Source: Lachnospiraceae bacterium (GTDB lineage: Bacteria; Bacillota; Clostridia; Lachnospirales; Lachnospiraceae). From it: 58,754 nucleotides of DNA. A model generated the notes under the pieces. It was not told the origin of the DNA. It was given only the letters and a program-made list of their open reading frames with translations, and did no database searches. Below are positions 26,596 through 36,600 of this stretch, piece by piece. The DNA is taken from the NCBI GenBank assembly GCA_022791575.1, contig JAAVZI010000066.1, positions 1 through 58,754 on the forward strand. Direction: 5' to 3'. Each line of letters begins with the position of its first letter. Within the stretch, counting starts at the first letter, position 1. The position numbers and the translations under genes were made by a program.

Positions 26596-27024
26596 TTATA
26601 ACTTACCTAAAATCATAAAGGAAATAATCAGTCCATACAAGGCAATACCCTCTGCCAAGCCGACAAAGATCAAGGACTTACCAAGCAGAGATGAATCTTC
26701 ACTGATTGCTCCAAGCGCAGCACTTGCAGCCGATGCAACAGCAATACCTCCGCCAATACCAGACAGGCTGACTGCCAAAGCCGCTGCAATATAAGCCAAT
26801 CCCTTGCCAATACTCATAGTCTCTGTAACTTCTGCTGCTGCCACTGGTGTTGCCAGCATAATCACAGAAGCTAATACAAAGGTTCCAAAAAACATAAACA
26901 CATTAAACGCAAGTGATTTCTTATATCTCTTCCGAGACCGTTCCCCCAGCAAATAGGCGCCAAACGGAACCACAATAGATAATAATAAAGCAACTACTAA
27001 AAGAACTTTTACTAACATAGACAT
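26596..27024 (-). CDS. ntpK: V-type ATPase proteolipid (subunit K/c)
   Basis: Rotor-ring membrane subunit, 142 aa. Two membrane segments (about 5-26 and 38-60) and a linker precede the conserved helical hairpin (72-141). The ion-binding glutamate is E125 in GLAEGIALYGL; the first pair carries none, so there is one site per chain. The sodium ligand glutamine of sodium-type rings is not visible: the inner helix reads SGIGGGIA and there is no threonine beside E125. This leans to proton coupling, weakly. GGAGG lies eight bases before the ATG. Confidence 0.95.
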   Translation of the reverse strand: MSMLVKVLLVVALLLSIVVPFGAYLLGERSRKRYKKSLAFNVFMFFGTFVLASVIMLATPVAAAEVTETMSIGKGLAYIAAALAVSLSGIGGGIAVASAASAALGAISEDSSLLGKSLIFVGLAEGIALYGLIISFMILGKL

Positions 27025-27036
27025 ACTAAATTCCTC

Positions 27037-28971
27037 CTATTTCTCATGAATATGTGATTTATATGATATAAATTCCCTTCCGGTACCTTTATAAAAACGG
27101 CTGAACATTTCATAGTATTCCAATCGGAGTACCTGTATTCCTACAATCAGACCCTCTAGTCCGCAGACTGCAATATTACCAAGCACAATCACAATCCAAT
27201 TGACAGAACCAGATTCCGCACCAGCCAATGTTAATACTACCTCCATCATAGCCGCATGACTAACCGCAAATGCTCCTACACGGATAAAAGAAAGCGTATT
27301 GGAAAAATAGCTCAGTAAAACTTCAAATAATTCAAAAAATGTCTGTACCACAAACATTCCCTTTTCTTTAGGCATGATCTCTGCTTTACGCTCCACGAGG
27401 TTCCCCAGCGGCTCCTTTAAACATATAGCAAGCAGCGGAAGTATGAACATCACCAGCAGCACCCCGGTTGCTGGAAGCGTCTTGCCCTGCATAAACAGCA
27501 GAATCACTGCTACCACTGCACCATAGAATACCAGTCCAGCCACACCATTGGTATCAAACAGCAGGCTTCCTAGATTCTTCTCTTTCGCCGCATTGATCAT
27601 ATGGAACACCATAGTCAAAAGAATCAAAGCCATACCAAAGCCAATCGTTACTACAAAGACGGTATTTAACTGCCCTACAATAGGTACTTCCATTGTTGCT
27701 GCCTTTGGATGCAGCCAGACCGCCTCAAGTATATCTTCAAAGCCAAATACACTGCCATATAAAAATCCGAATATGGTCGAAAATATTCCGGCACAGGATA
27801 TAATGGCCGCCAAATCTATTTTTTTAAATTTAAAGAGCAGGGCACCTCCGATCAGCAGTACCAGCCCCTGTCCTACATCACCGAACATAATCCCGAAAAT
27901 GAGTGTATAGGTAATCGCAATAAAAACAGTAGGGTCCATTTCATTATAACCCGGAAGCCCATACATCTTAGTAAACATTTCAAAAGGCCTTAGAAAACGT
28001 GGATTCTTAAGCTTAGTCGGCGGCTCTTGAAAAGCTGACTCTTCTCCGTCCTCTTCCACAAAGAAGGTATTGGCATCCCCCTCAATTTCCTTCTTAAGTG
28101 CTGCAGCATCTTCCTCAGACATCCAGCCGCATATAATGTAAAACACCTCTTCCTCTTCCTGAAAACATGCCGCCATCTTTCGAATATCAAAACCTTCCGA
28201 AAGCATCTGAAATCTCTCACGGGCAGCCACAAGCCCTTCTCCCGCCTCTGTCAGAATTGTCTGAATCTCAGTCTGAATCGTTTCCAACTCCGACTCCAGT
28301 TTTCTCTGCCTCTGGTCATATTTCAAATAAGCTTTCATAGGCGTTCCTTCATATTCTTCCGGAAGCTGAATTTGCTCAAAATGCATGGAAGCATACATGG
28401 CATCAATCTTTTTACTGACTATCTTGGGAACAAAATAAATGCCATACACATATTCCGGGGTAGCACCGCATTTATAGAAAATGCTGCTGCTGTCCTCCAA
28501 CATATAATGTTCCAGCCTTGTATAATGCTGTAATACAATTCTGCCAAAGCGTACCTTTACAAACCGAAATCCACTTAACTTCCGCAAATCTACATCTACT
28601 TCTTTAAAAGGCTCCATGATGCTTTTGATATTCTTTACATGCTCCAGTTCTTCAAGAATCTCTTCTTTCCTCTTCTCCTGTGGTACTAGAGCCTGATACA
28701 CCTGCTCCAGGACAGCTTCCGCCTCCTGTGTATCCAAAACTTTCTTCTTTCGTTGTTCAGCACCCGGTAATTCTCCCACATATTGTCTCAGCTTTTCCAG
28801 CCTATCCTTGTAGGGATTTTTTTCTATAAACGGCCTCAGATTCTGTACTGTCTTCAGTTCTGACAAGGCATTTTCCAGATGCACCTCATACTTGGATAAG
28901 TAATTGGCTGCCATTCTGTCAAATTCCTCTTTTGCCCCGGTAATGCTTACAAACTTCATACGTTCAATCAT
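27037..28971 (-). CDS. ntpI: V-type ATPase subunit I (a)
   Basis: Stator membrane subunit, 644 aa. Residues 1-310 form the cytoplasmic coiled-coil arm. Seven or eight membrane segments follow (about 340-640). The essential arginine that faces the rotor glutamate is in LSFIRVGAFAVSHAAMMEVV, near residue 562. It overlaps subunit C by four bases. Complete and of normal length. Confidence 0.97.
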   Translation of the reverse strand: MIERMKFVSITGAKEEFDRMAANYLSKYEVHLENALSELKTVQNLRPFIEKNPYKDRLEKLRQYVGELPGAEQRKKKVLDTQEAEAVLEQVYQALVPQEKRKEEILEELEHVKNIKSIMEPFKEVDVDLRKLSGFRFVKVRFGRIVLQHYTRLEHYMLEDSSSIFYKCGATPEYVYGIYFVPKIVSKKIDAMYASMHFEQIQLPEEYEGTPMKAYLKYDQRQRKLESELETIQTEIQTILTEAGEGLVAARERFQMLSEGFDIRKMAACFQEEEEVFYIICGWMSEEDAAALKKEIEGDANTFFVEEDGEESAFQEPPTKLKNPRFLRPFEMFTKMYGLPGYNEMDPTVFIAITYTLIFGIMFGDVGQGLVLLIGGALLFKFKKIDLAAIISCAGIFSTIFGFLYGSVFGFEDILEAVWLHPKAATMEVPIVGQLNTVFVVTIGFGMALILLTMVFHMINAAKEKNLGSLLFDTNGVAGLVFYGAVVAVILLFMQGKTLPATGVLLVMFILPLLAICLKEPLGNLVERKAEIMPKEKGMFVVQTFFELFEVLLSYFSNTLSFIRVGAFAVSHAAMMEVVLTLAGAESGSVNWIVIVLGNIAVCGLEGLIVGIQVLRLEYYEMFSRFYKGTGREFISYKSHIHEK

Positions 28972-30041
28972 CTGTTAAGCACCTCCAAGTGATATCTCCT
29001 TTCATGTTCAATAATCGTCTGCGGAGGCAGACCATAACGAATTCCCTCAATGGTGGTAACCAAACGCTGCGTTTCCAAACGCTTCATATAGAGATATGAA
29101 TTGAGCGCCGCCACTGAAAAGGGATGCTTCTGAAACTCCTGGTTGTGAATATGATATAATAGGGCATAATAAATTCCCTCTAGGTAAAACCGATCCTCTT
29201 CTATTTCAAATCGCCCCCCATATTTTCTTCCGTAATAAGTATGATCTACCAGTGTTTGAAACTCTTCCAAACTAGAAGCTTCTACCAATTCACTAACAGT
29301 TGCTTTATTTAATTTGTAATAGACCGGCAGTAAAATCCCATAGATTTCAGCTGTACTTAATTTATAATATTTCTTAGACCGGTAAATCCATATTAGATTC
29401 AGCAAGTCAATCTGATATCCATAGGTTCTGCACAAAGTCTCACATGCCTCTCCCTGAAATCGTTTCTTCTGCTCTTTCCAAGTCTTGGTAATTACATAAG
29501 AATCCAGTGCCATCTCATAATCAAATAAAGTTCCGCCCTGTTCTTTAATCGGATGCAGCTGAGCGTAATAAGGGGAATGATAAAGTGCCTGCATAAGTTC
29601 TTCCATAGTTCTGGCCTTTGCAGCCATCTCACTAGAAAAGGAAGCATGCTTCTTAAAAAATTCACCCAAACTTGCAATCTGGATCTCCGACTCCCGCTGT
29701 TCTATAATACTACGGACTACTGATTTTAGAAATGTCCGCTCATACTCCATAAAATACAATTTCAGATACTCCCGCAGCTGAACACCTGCAAACCGGTAAA
29801 GTTTAACAAAATCATGATATTCCGTGAAAAACAGAAGCTTCTCGATCGTTCCTCTATGCAGGGTATGCTCCCCGGCTTCCGAAAACACTTCGTTAAATAC
29901 CGGTTTTTTTCTAAGAAATTCCGCTGCCTCATTCACTGTCGCCAGCTGAGCGATCTGCTCGAACTCCCTGTCAGTTAGAATCTGGCTCCTCATACTGCGA
30001 ATCTTGGTAGAAATCCCACTGTATGCAAGCAGACTTCCCAT
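28968..30041 (-). CDS. ntpC: V-type ATPase subunit C (d)
   Basis: Funnel-shaped connector between rotor ring and central shaft, 357 aa, mostly helical. LLAYSGISTKIRSMRSQIL at the start and the repeated helical pattern (LNLIWIYRSKKYYKLS, LLPVYYKLNKATVSELV) are typical of NtpC. In Enterococcus hirae ntpC sits between E and G; here it stands between H and I. It ends inside the start of ntpI. Confidence 0.93.
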   Translation of the reverse strand: MGSLLAYSGISTKIRSMRSQILTDREFEQIAQLATVNEAAEFLRKKPVFNEVFSEAGEHTLHRGTIEKLLFFTEYHDFVKLYRFAGVQLREYLKLYFMEYERTFLKSVVRSIIEQRESEIQIASLGEFFKKHASFSSEMAAKARTMEELMQALYHSPYYAQLHPIKEQGGTLFDYEMALDSYVITKTWKEQKKRFQGEACETLCRTYGYQIDLLNLIWIYRSKKYYKLSTAEIYGILLPVYYKLNKATVSELVEASSLEEFQTLVDHTYYGRKYGGRFEIEEDRFYLEGIYYALLYHIHNQEFQKHPFSVAALNSYLYMKRLETQRLVTTIEGIRYGLPPQTIIEHERRYHLEVLNR

Positions 30042-30045
30042 GTTA

Positions 30046-30369
30046 TCACACCCCTGTCAATATATTTACAATCCCCTGTACCATCCTTGTATGGCTGTTC
30101 TGATAGTTCTCCTCAAGCCGCTGGATATCTTTTATTGTTTCCTCCTGCAGCCGTTCGATCTCTGCTTGGATCTCCTGATTATTCTTCTGCTTCATTATCT
30201 TAATCTGACTGTCACACCGTTTTTGAAGCTCTTTATCATATTCTGCCATCCTCTCTTCGGATTCTTTGGCAATCTGAGCTTTCTTGGTATTAGAATTTTC
30301 CATAATCATAACGGCTGTTGATTCAATTTCTCCCAGCCGGCTAATCACATCATTAATCATACTTGCCAT
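30046..30369 (-). CDS. V-type ATPase subunit H (peripheral-stalk coiled coil)
   Basis: A 107-aa almost wholly coiled-coil protein (SRLGEIESTAVMIMENSNTK, then EESEERMAEYDKELQKRC) that matches the AhaH/NtpF stalk subunit pairing with E. It is the first gene of the operon, four bases from subunit C. Sequence is weakly conserved in this family, so the call leans on position and coiled coil. A clear promoter was not found upstream, only AT-rich sequence. Confidence 0.85.
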   Translation of the reverse strand: MASMINDVISRLGEIESTAVMIMENSNTKKAQIAKESEERMAEYDKELQKRCDSQIKIMKQKNNQEIQAEIERLQEETIKDIQRLEENYQNSHTRMVQGIVNILTGV

Positions 30370-30450
30370 CTCCTTTTATACCTAATTAAATATATACCCT
30401 TTTATTTTAAAAAACTAGAGAAAATATGTATAAAAATAAAGCTTGAAATT

Positions 30451-30480
30451 TGTGCAATTTCATGTAAAATTAGTATTATC
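30451..30480 (+). promoter_or_regulatory. Putative trmB promoter
   Basis: TTGTGC and TATTAT are 18 bases apart, with the -10 box ending about 78 bases before trmB, in the AT-rich gap with the divergent ATPase operon. Confidence 0.45.
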
Positions 30481-30558
30481 ATATTTTAAAATATGTAATC
30501 TATAAACCAGCATACATATTGATTTATTATGTTACCATATTAGAAAGGCAGTAAGATT

Positions 30559-31203
30559 ATGCGCTTAAGAAATATCACAGGTTCCAGAGAACTAATTGCT
30601 GATTCTCCTTTTTGTATTTCCAATCCAGAAACATACAGAGGCCGTTGGCATGAACTATTTCAGAATAACCATCCTCTTTATATTGAAATCGGCATGGGAA
30701 AAGGACAATTTCTTATGGAACATGCTAGAAGAAATCCTGAGATTAACTATATAGGTATTGAAAAATATTCCAGTGTACTCCTTCGTGCTGTAGAAAAAAT
30801 GGAAACAGAAGAATTACCAAATTTACGTTTTATTCGCTTTGATGCAGAATATATTACCAATATTTTTGACCAAGGCGAAATTGACCGCATCTATCTAAAT
30901 TTTTCTGATCCTTGGCCCAAAGACCGACATGCCAAACGCCGTCTGACCTCCAGACAGTTCCTGGCACGTTATCGGGAAATTCTTAACGCCGGTAAAATTA
31001 TTGAATTCAAAACAGACAACCGGCCGTTATTTGACTTCTCCTTAGAAGAGGTTAAAGAGAGCGACTACACATTGCTAGCTTTTACCTATGACCTGCACCA
31101 TGATGAAGAATTATGCCAAGGAAATATTATGACTGAATATGAAGAAAAATTCTCCTCCCTTGGAAATCCCATTCATAAGATGATGGTGACACCAAACGCT
31201 TAA
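30559..31203 (+). CDS. trmB: tRNA (guanine-N7)-methyltransferase
   Basis: TrmB makes m7G46 in the variable loop of tRNA with S-adenosylmethionine. The 214-aa protein has the cofactor loop EIGMGKGQFLMEHARRNP, the acidic IGIEKYSS, and the family signature NFSDPWPKDRHAKRRL. FKTDNRPLFDFSLEE ends the catalytic part. AGAAAGGCAG precedes the ATG. It stands alone after a short gap from the ATPase genes. Confidence 0.97.
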   Translation: MRLRNITGSRELIADSPFCISNPETYRGRWHELFQNNHPLYIEIGMGKGQFLMEHARRNPEINYIGIEKYSSVLLRAVEKMETEELPNLRFIRFDAEYITNIFDQGEIDRIYLNFSDPWPKDRHAKRRLTSRQFLARYREILNAGKIIEFKTDNRPLFDFSLEEVKESDYTLLAFTYDLHHDEELCQGNIMTEYEEKFSSLGNPIHKMMVTPNA

Positions 31204-31249
31204 CATTGCTTAATATGTATAAACCAAAAGCTTTTGCATATATTAAAAG

Positions 31250-31276
31250 AAAACAGCTGATTCTAAAGCTGCTTTT
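31250..31276 (+). terminator. Possible trmB terminator
   Basis: AAAACAGCT pairs with AGCTGCTTTT (one bulge) and four T overlap the end of the stem. It lies between trmB and the 46-aa frame. A moderate hairpin only. Confidence 0.4.
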
Positions 31277-31287
31277 ATAGGTGGTAT

Positions 31288-31428
31288 ATGAAACTCAAGC
31301 AAAAATTACGCAATCTGGCAGCCGATAATCTGGAACTTCAGAAACGTTCTAGTAAACTAAAACGCTCGTTTGACGAGGTCAATAAAGCCATCAATTCAAT
31401 GAACACGAAAAACACCAAAAAACGCTAA
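31288..31428 (+). CDS. Possible 46-aa basic helical protein
   Basis: A 46-codon frame with AGGTGG four bases before its ATG. The product (MKLKQKLRNLAADNLELQKR onward, ending KNTKKR) is highly basic and looks like one amphipathic helix. It lies between trmB and thioredoxin on the same strand. Codon use is ordinary and there are no homologues I recognise. It may be a real small protein; a search for conservation would decide. Confidence 0.4.
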   Translation: MKLKQKLRNLAADNLELQKRSSKLKRSFDEVNKAINSMNTKNTKKR

Positions 31429-31436
31429 TAAGAATT

Positions 31437-31473
31437 CCGTCCGGTAGTTACCTAATTATTTTCTACCGGGCGG
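31437..31473. other. Stable hairpin before thioredoxin
   Basis: CCGTCCGGTAG and CTACCGGGCGG form an 11-bp stem (one G-U) with a 15-base loop. No T run follows, so it is not a standard terminator. It lies 30 bases before the trx start and may be a leader structure or mRNA stabiliser. Confidence 0.4.
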
Positions 31474-31502
31474 AACAACTGATAATTAAGGAGGAATACA
31501 TT

Positions 31503-31808
31503 ATGGTAGTTCATGTAAATGCTGATAATTTTGAAAAAGAAGTACTGCAGAGCAATGTACCTGTTCTGGTAGACTTTTTTGCCCAGTGGTGCGGTCCCTG
31601 TAAATCTATGGGACCAATTGTGGACAGGCTCAGCAATGAAATTACACCGCAGGGCAAAGTATGCAAACTGGATATTGATGAAGATAGCGAACTTGCTATG
31701 CAATATAAGGTTGCATCTGTTCCTACATTTATGTTGTTCCATAATGGACAACCTATTGCAACCCATGTGGGAACCTGCAGTCAGGACGAGCTGATGCAGA
31801 TGTTTTAA
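31503..31808 (+). CDS. trxA: Thioredoxin
   Basis: A 101-aa cytosolic disulfide reductant. The redox motif WCGPC has cysteines 30 and 33 in VDFFAQWCGPCKSMGPIVD. The cis-proline is in ASVPTFMLFHNG. TTAAGGAGG precedes the ATG. It has its own terminator. No thioredoxin reductase is adjacent, so it is one of probably several thioredoxins in the genome. Confidence 0.96.
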   Translation: MVVHVNADNFEKEVLQSNVPVLVDFFAQWCGPCKSMGPIVDRLSNEITPQGKVCKLDIDEDSELAMQYKVASVPTFMLFHNGQPIATHVGTCSQDELMQMF

Positions 31809-31872
31809 ATAAGTACATTACGATACTGTTGCAGTGACTCTGCACCAGACAAAATTTATAAATATTAACCAG

Positions 31873-31904
31873 AAAAGGAGCAGACTTACTGTCTGCTCCT
31901 TTTT
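31873..31904. terminator. Bidirectional terminator between trx and the cyclase
   Basis: AAAAGGAGCAGAC and GTCTGCTCCTTTTT form a 13-bp stem with a five-base loop, flanked by A and T runs. It serves both convergent genes. Confidence 0.88.
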
Positions 31905-31907
31905 GGA

Positions 31908-32819
31908 TTAATTCGGTTGATACCATGTAAAACGGTTTCTGCCGTTTTCTTTACTATGATAAAGCATTTCATCCGCTGTTTTCAACAGCTCCTTCGCTTC
32001 TCTAGGCTCCTTAAGAATCCAGCCCGCCCCTCCTGCACTCACAGTCAGATACGGTGAAATATCGGACTTCTCATTGGGAATTTTTGCCTGATGAATCTTT
32101 TTACAAGTTTGTTCCATTAGCAGACGGATTTCGATCTCATCTGCTTTCGGCAATACAACAGCAAATTCCTCTCCTCCGTATCTTGCCACATATCCTCCGC
32201 CTGGCGTGAGACATGCAGTCAGCAGCGATCCTACATGCAGCAATACTCGGTCTCCCTCTAAATGGCCATACGTATCATTCACCTTTTTAAAATAATCAAT
32301 ATCCACAATCACGCAATTTAATGGATATTCCTTCTTTACTGCCTCCTGCGCTGCCTCTAACAGATATTCATCCAATCCCCTTCGGTTATATAAGCCTGTC
32401 AGCATATCTACCTTTAACTGCCGTTCCAGCTGTTTTCTATATTTCGACAGATTTATATGTGTCATCACGCGGGCTTTGACAACATTATTGTTATAAGGTT
32501 TTACAATATAATCTACAGCGCCCATTAAAAAGCCACGCTCTTCATATTCAGCATCCATAAACCCTGTCAAAAAGATAATTGGCGTGGCCGCTGTCTCATG
32601 ACATTCCTTTAAAATCTTCAGTACCTCAAAACCGTTCATTTTAGGCATTTCTATATCAAGTAATATCAAATCGGGCTTCTGTTCTTTTGCTATGGCAATA
32701 CCTTCTTCTCCGCCTCTGGCTGATATTACTTCATAAATGTCCTTCAAAATATGTTCTAATGCTTTTATTGCCAGTATACTGTCATCAATGATCAATATTT
32801 TATTCCTATTTATCTGCAT
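31908..32819 (-). CDS. Response regulator with diguanylate cyclase output
   Basis: A 303-aa soluble protein. The receiver (1-125) has the acidic pair D12-D13, the phospho-acceptor D55 in LLLDIEMPKMNG-like context (LILLDIEMP), T85 and K107. The GGDEF domain (136-303) starts at DMLTGLYNRRG and has an intact GGEEF active site at 215-219. No RxxD inhibitory site stands before it. Phosphorylation should promote dimerisation and c-di-GMP synthesis. The partner kinase is not in the window. It follows pduL by 17 bases and is read with it, an unexpected pairing. AAGGAG precedes the ATG. Confidence 0.95.
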   Translation of the reverse strand: MQINRNKILIIDDSILAIKALEHILKDIYEVISARGGEEGIAIAKEQKPDLILLDIEMPKMNGFEVLKILKECHETAATPIIFLTGFMDAEYEERGFLMGAVDYIVKPYNNNVVKARVMTHINLSKYRKQLERQLKVDMLTGLYNRRGLDEYLLEAAQEAVKKEYPLNCVIVDIDYFKKVNDTYGHLEGDRVLLHVGSLLTACLTPGGGYVARYGGEEFAVVLPKADEIEIRLLMEQTCKKIHQAKIPNEKSDISPYLTVSAGGAGWILKEPREAKELLKTADEMLYHSKENGRNRFTWYQPN

Positions 32820-32836
32820 ATTGACACTCCTTAACT

Positions 32837-33514
32837 CTAAATATCTTTCATCAATTCAATCCAGTCACTGTTCTTAATCAGAAACGCATTTGCATCGTCC
32901 GTATCAATATGCATATCTAATTCAAAATCATCCCGAACACGGACAAATACGTTATCCAAAATTCCCCCCTTTGCGTTATGCACCTTAACCATGACCTTTT
33001 CCATATCGGATACACCATAGCGCTGTGCATCGGCAGTACTCATATGAATATGCCGTTCTGCCACAATACACCCTTCCTCTAACATAACGGAACCACAAGG
33101 CCCGATTAATATAATAGAAGCACTGTCTTTAATATTTCCTGAACTGCGCACTGGAGGATTAACCCCTAATTTCCGTGCATCAGTCATTGAAATCTCCACC
33201 TGACAGGCATTGCGAAGCGGTCCTAAGATCCGCACGCCTTCAAAACTGCCTTTCGGACCTGCAATGGTCAGCTTTTCATTGGAGGCATACTGGCCTGGCT
33301 GAGAGAGCTCCCGGAAAACAGTTAATTCATATCCCTCACCAAATAATGTATCCAGTGCCTCTCTGGTCAGATGAATATGTCTGGCGGAAATGCTTACTGG
33401 TATCTTATTAGTCTTCTTATGAAGCATTCCTTCGTAATTATCAATTGTATTAATATCAATTCGTTCAAAATCAATCGACACAAATGGTCGGAAATTATTA
33501 TATACCTGTCTCAT
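32837..33514 (-). CDS. pduL: PduL-type phosphotransacylase
   Basis: Phosphate acyltransferase that exchanges CoA and phosphate on short acyl groups. The two PduL beta-barrel modules carry the zinc-binding histidines: H46 and H48 in SARHIHLT, H155 and H157 in AERHIHMS, and H202 in DMHIDTDDANA. Length 225 aa. The first 30-40 residues are an extension that does not look like a typical microcompartment-targeting helix, and no shell genes are nearby, so a cytosolic housekeeping Pta is likely. A start at M30 is possible; the first ATG has GGGG five bases ahead. It heads a two-gene unit with the receiver-GGDEF protein. Confidence 0.93.
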   Translation of the reverse strand: MRQVYNNFRPFVSIDFERIDINTIDNYEGMLHKKTNKIPVSISARHIHLTREALDTLFGEGYELTVFRELSQPGQYASNEKLTIAGPKGSFEGVRILGPLRNACQVEISMTDARKLGVNPPVRSSGNIKDSASIILIGPCGSVMLEEGCIVAERHIHMSTADAQRYGVSDMEKVMVKVHNAKGGILDNVFVRVRDDFELDMHIDTDDANAFLIKNSDWIELMKDI

Positions 33515-33564
33515 ACAATCCCCTATTTCTTATTAACTACAAATATTAAATCATAGTTGGCTTA

Positions 33565-33593
33565 AGTATAACATAGAAATCTAATCTGAACAA
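33565..33593 (-). promoter_or_regulatory. Sigma-A promoter of pduL
   Basis: On the minus strand TTGTTC and TATACT are 17 bases apart, about 50 bases before pduL. Confidence 0.7.
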
Positions 33594-33647
33594 CTATCTT
33601 TTCATATTCTATTTATTTTCAACCTTTGTTACCCCATACAATACCAT

Positions 33648-36600
33648 TTACTCATTAAATAAACTTAAAAGCTCTTCTCTGGATAATGATGACATTGAAA
33701 CACTTTCCCCTGATATAATTTTGTCAGCCAGATCCTGCTTCTTCTCCTGCAGTGTTACGATCCGCTCTTCTATTGTATTTTTTACAATCAGTTTCATAAC
33801 CGTTACATTCTTCTCTTGACCAATTCTGTGTGCGCGATCCGTTGCCTGATTTTGTGCAGCAACGTTCCACCATGGATCATAGTGAATAACCACATCTGCT
33901 GCTGTCAGATTAAGCCCTGTACCGCCTGCTTTCAAAGAGATTAAAAATACATCTCCCCTCCCCTCCTGAAATTGCTGTACCATCTCCCGCCGTTTTACCT
34001 TACTGGTACTGCCGGTCAGTTGAAGGGTTTTGATTCTTTTTTCTTTTAAACGAGCCTTTAAAATGTCCAGCATGGAAGCGAACTGGGAGAAAAGGAGAAT
34101 CTTATGACCTCCTTCTATTGCATTTTCGATTAGTTCTAAACATGTTTCCAGTTTAGCAGAGCCTTTCTTGTAATTTTCATACAATAGCGCTGGATCGCAG
34201 CAGATTTCACGCAGCTTTGTGATTTCTGCCAATATCTGAAGTTTATTTTCTTTGAATTCCTGATTGGATTTTTTTCTAAGATTCGTAATAATATGTTTCT
34301 CAGTCGCTTTATAAAGTTTTTCCTGTTCTGCAGCAAATCGAGTAAACACCACTTCTTCCAGCTTTTCTGGTAAATCTTTGAGCACATCTTTTTTTAGACG
34401 CCTTAATAAAAAAGGTTTTATCATAGAATGAAGCCGAGCAAGCGCTGTGTTCTCTGATTCTTCTGATCCCTGAACAATATGTTCCTCAAAGGTTTCTTTA
34501 AAATGCTTGTAACTATAGAGATAACCTGGCATCAGATATTCAAATATACTCCATAATTCGCTTAAACGATTTTCAATTGGCGTTCCTGTTAATGCAAAGC
34601 GGTTTCGGCTTTCAATTGCTTTCACAGCTTTGGCTGCTTGAGTTGATGGATTTTTGATATACTGTGCTTCATCAATAATCTCGCAACCAAATTCCTTACC
34701 AGTATACATATCTATATCTCGTTTTAACAAATCATACGAGGTAACGATTACATCATAATTTTTATATTCTTTTATTAGTTCCTGGCGCTCAGCAGCATTT
34801 CCGGCCATCAAGCAGACTTTGGTTGATGGTGCAAATTTATGGAATTCTGCTTCCCAATTATATACTAGAGAAGCTGGACATACAACCAGGTGAGGACCAT
34901 CAGCCGAACATAAGTACGCTATCATCTGCAAAGTTTTACCAAGTCCCATATCATCTGCCAATATTCCGCCGAATCCCAGTTCTGCCAGTACTCGTACCCA
35001 CTGATAACCTTCCATCTGGTAAGGTCTTAGCTCAGCGGTCACTTGGACTGGCAATTCATATTGTTTTTTACTAACTGTATCAAACTTCTCAATCAGACTC
35101 ATAAACTGTTCATCTCTGGCAGCTTTTATCTTATCTGTATTTTCCTTCATTAGAGTATCCATATAAAGAGAACGATATAAGGGAACATCAGCCATTCCGG
35201 ATTTTAATTGTGATTTGGTAATCCGCAGATCTTCCTGCATATCTGCAAAGATTTCCAGGCCGCTGCTGCTTATATTCAAGAGTTCTCCATTTTCTAATCT
35301 ATGATATTTTTTCTTATGTCGGTAAGAACCCAAAATATCATATAGTTCTTCTGAAGACATTCCTGATATATCCCATGATATATTCAGCAAATTTCCTTTT
35401 ATTGAAAGTCCGGTTGTAATCGTTACTTTGTTGGCAATACGAATTTTCTTAAATGCTTCTGATACATAAACATCTGCAAGATTCTTAAATTGCTCTACCC
35501 CATCCTCTACCAATGCCGCAAGACGGTCATCGTCATTTCGCAGAAGATAGGTTTGTCCATTATTTGTCTTCTCTGGCAGATACTGACCTAACAATGTTCG
35601 GATTTCATATTCGCTTTTAATATCCCGATACGTTTCACTTAATTGTGCAGAGTACACCAGATTATGCTCTTTATCTCCATAGATTACTTTGGCATCACAG
35701 ATCACATCCTGATTTTCCAGAAGATCAAAATATAAATCAAAACGCCCCTCCTCCATCTGGTATTTTGAAAAATCTACTTCTTGTATGGTAACATCCATAT
35801 ATCGTTCCAAAAGGGGCAATAATGTAGCACAGAAGGAAAGATAATCCTTTTCACACAATTCTAAAAGAGGAACTTTTCTACTGGTATAATGATTTCTTTC
35901 CCGTTCTTCTCCCACCCAATTGACTGCCATTAATTTTACAACTTCTTTCATTCCTCTACAGAAGTCTTCTGAACAAATATAAATCTGATCATTCCAACAA
36001 ATATAAAACGCATTTACCCCATTTAACAAAATAATTTCTGGAAAATTAATCTCCACTTTTTTTCCACTTTGATCTCCTTTAATAGAAACCGGTAACAAGG
36101 GGTCTTGTCTAATGACCGGCATATTAATTTTTTCTACATCCTGAAATGTATGCACATACAACTGCCGTCCTTCGAATAGTTCCATCAGTTCGTCCAACTC
36201 ATAGGGTTCTAATTTCAGATAACGGCTTTCACTGGTACTTCTTCCATAATAATATCCATAGTAATAATTATCCGCTGGAAATTTTGCATTAAGCAAAAAA
36301 GATACAATTGGCTGAGAGTCTTTGCTAAAGGAACTTTGTGTATGAACAAATTCCAGATTTTTTCCATATTTCACAAATTCCTGTTCCTTAATATTTTCTA
36401 CTAGCTTGGGAAGACTTTTTACCACGTACATCTGTTTCTTTCCAATCCGCAGTTCTATATTTTCCTCATTTGGTTTAATATTCAAGGTTACTTCCAGATT
36501 AATATCTCCGCTGGTATTTTCAAGACAAAAGCGATTTCTATCCTGTAATACGATGGAGGACATCGCATCCAGAAGTTCCTTTGAACTGGCGGCTGGAGGG

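Noticed and set aside
32837-33514. Microcompartment role for PduL
   Set aside because: No shell or other compartment genes are present and the N-terminus lacks a clear targeting helix.
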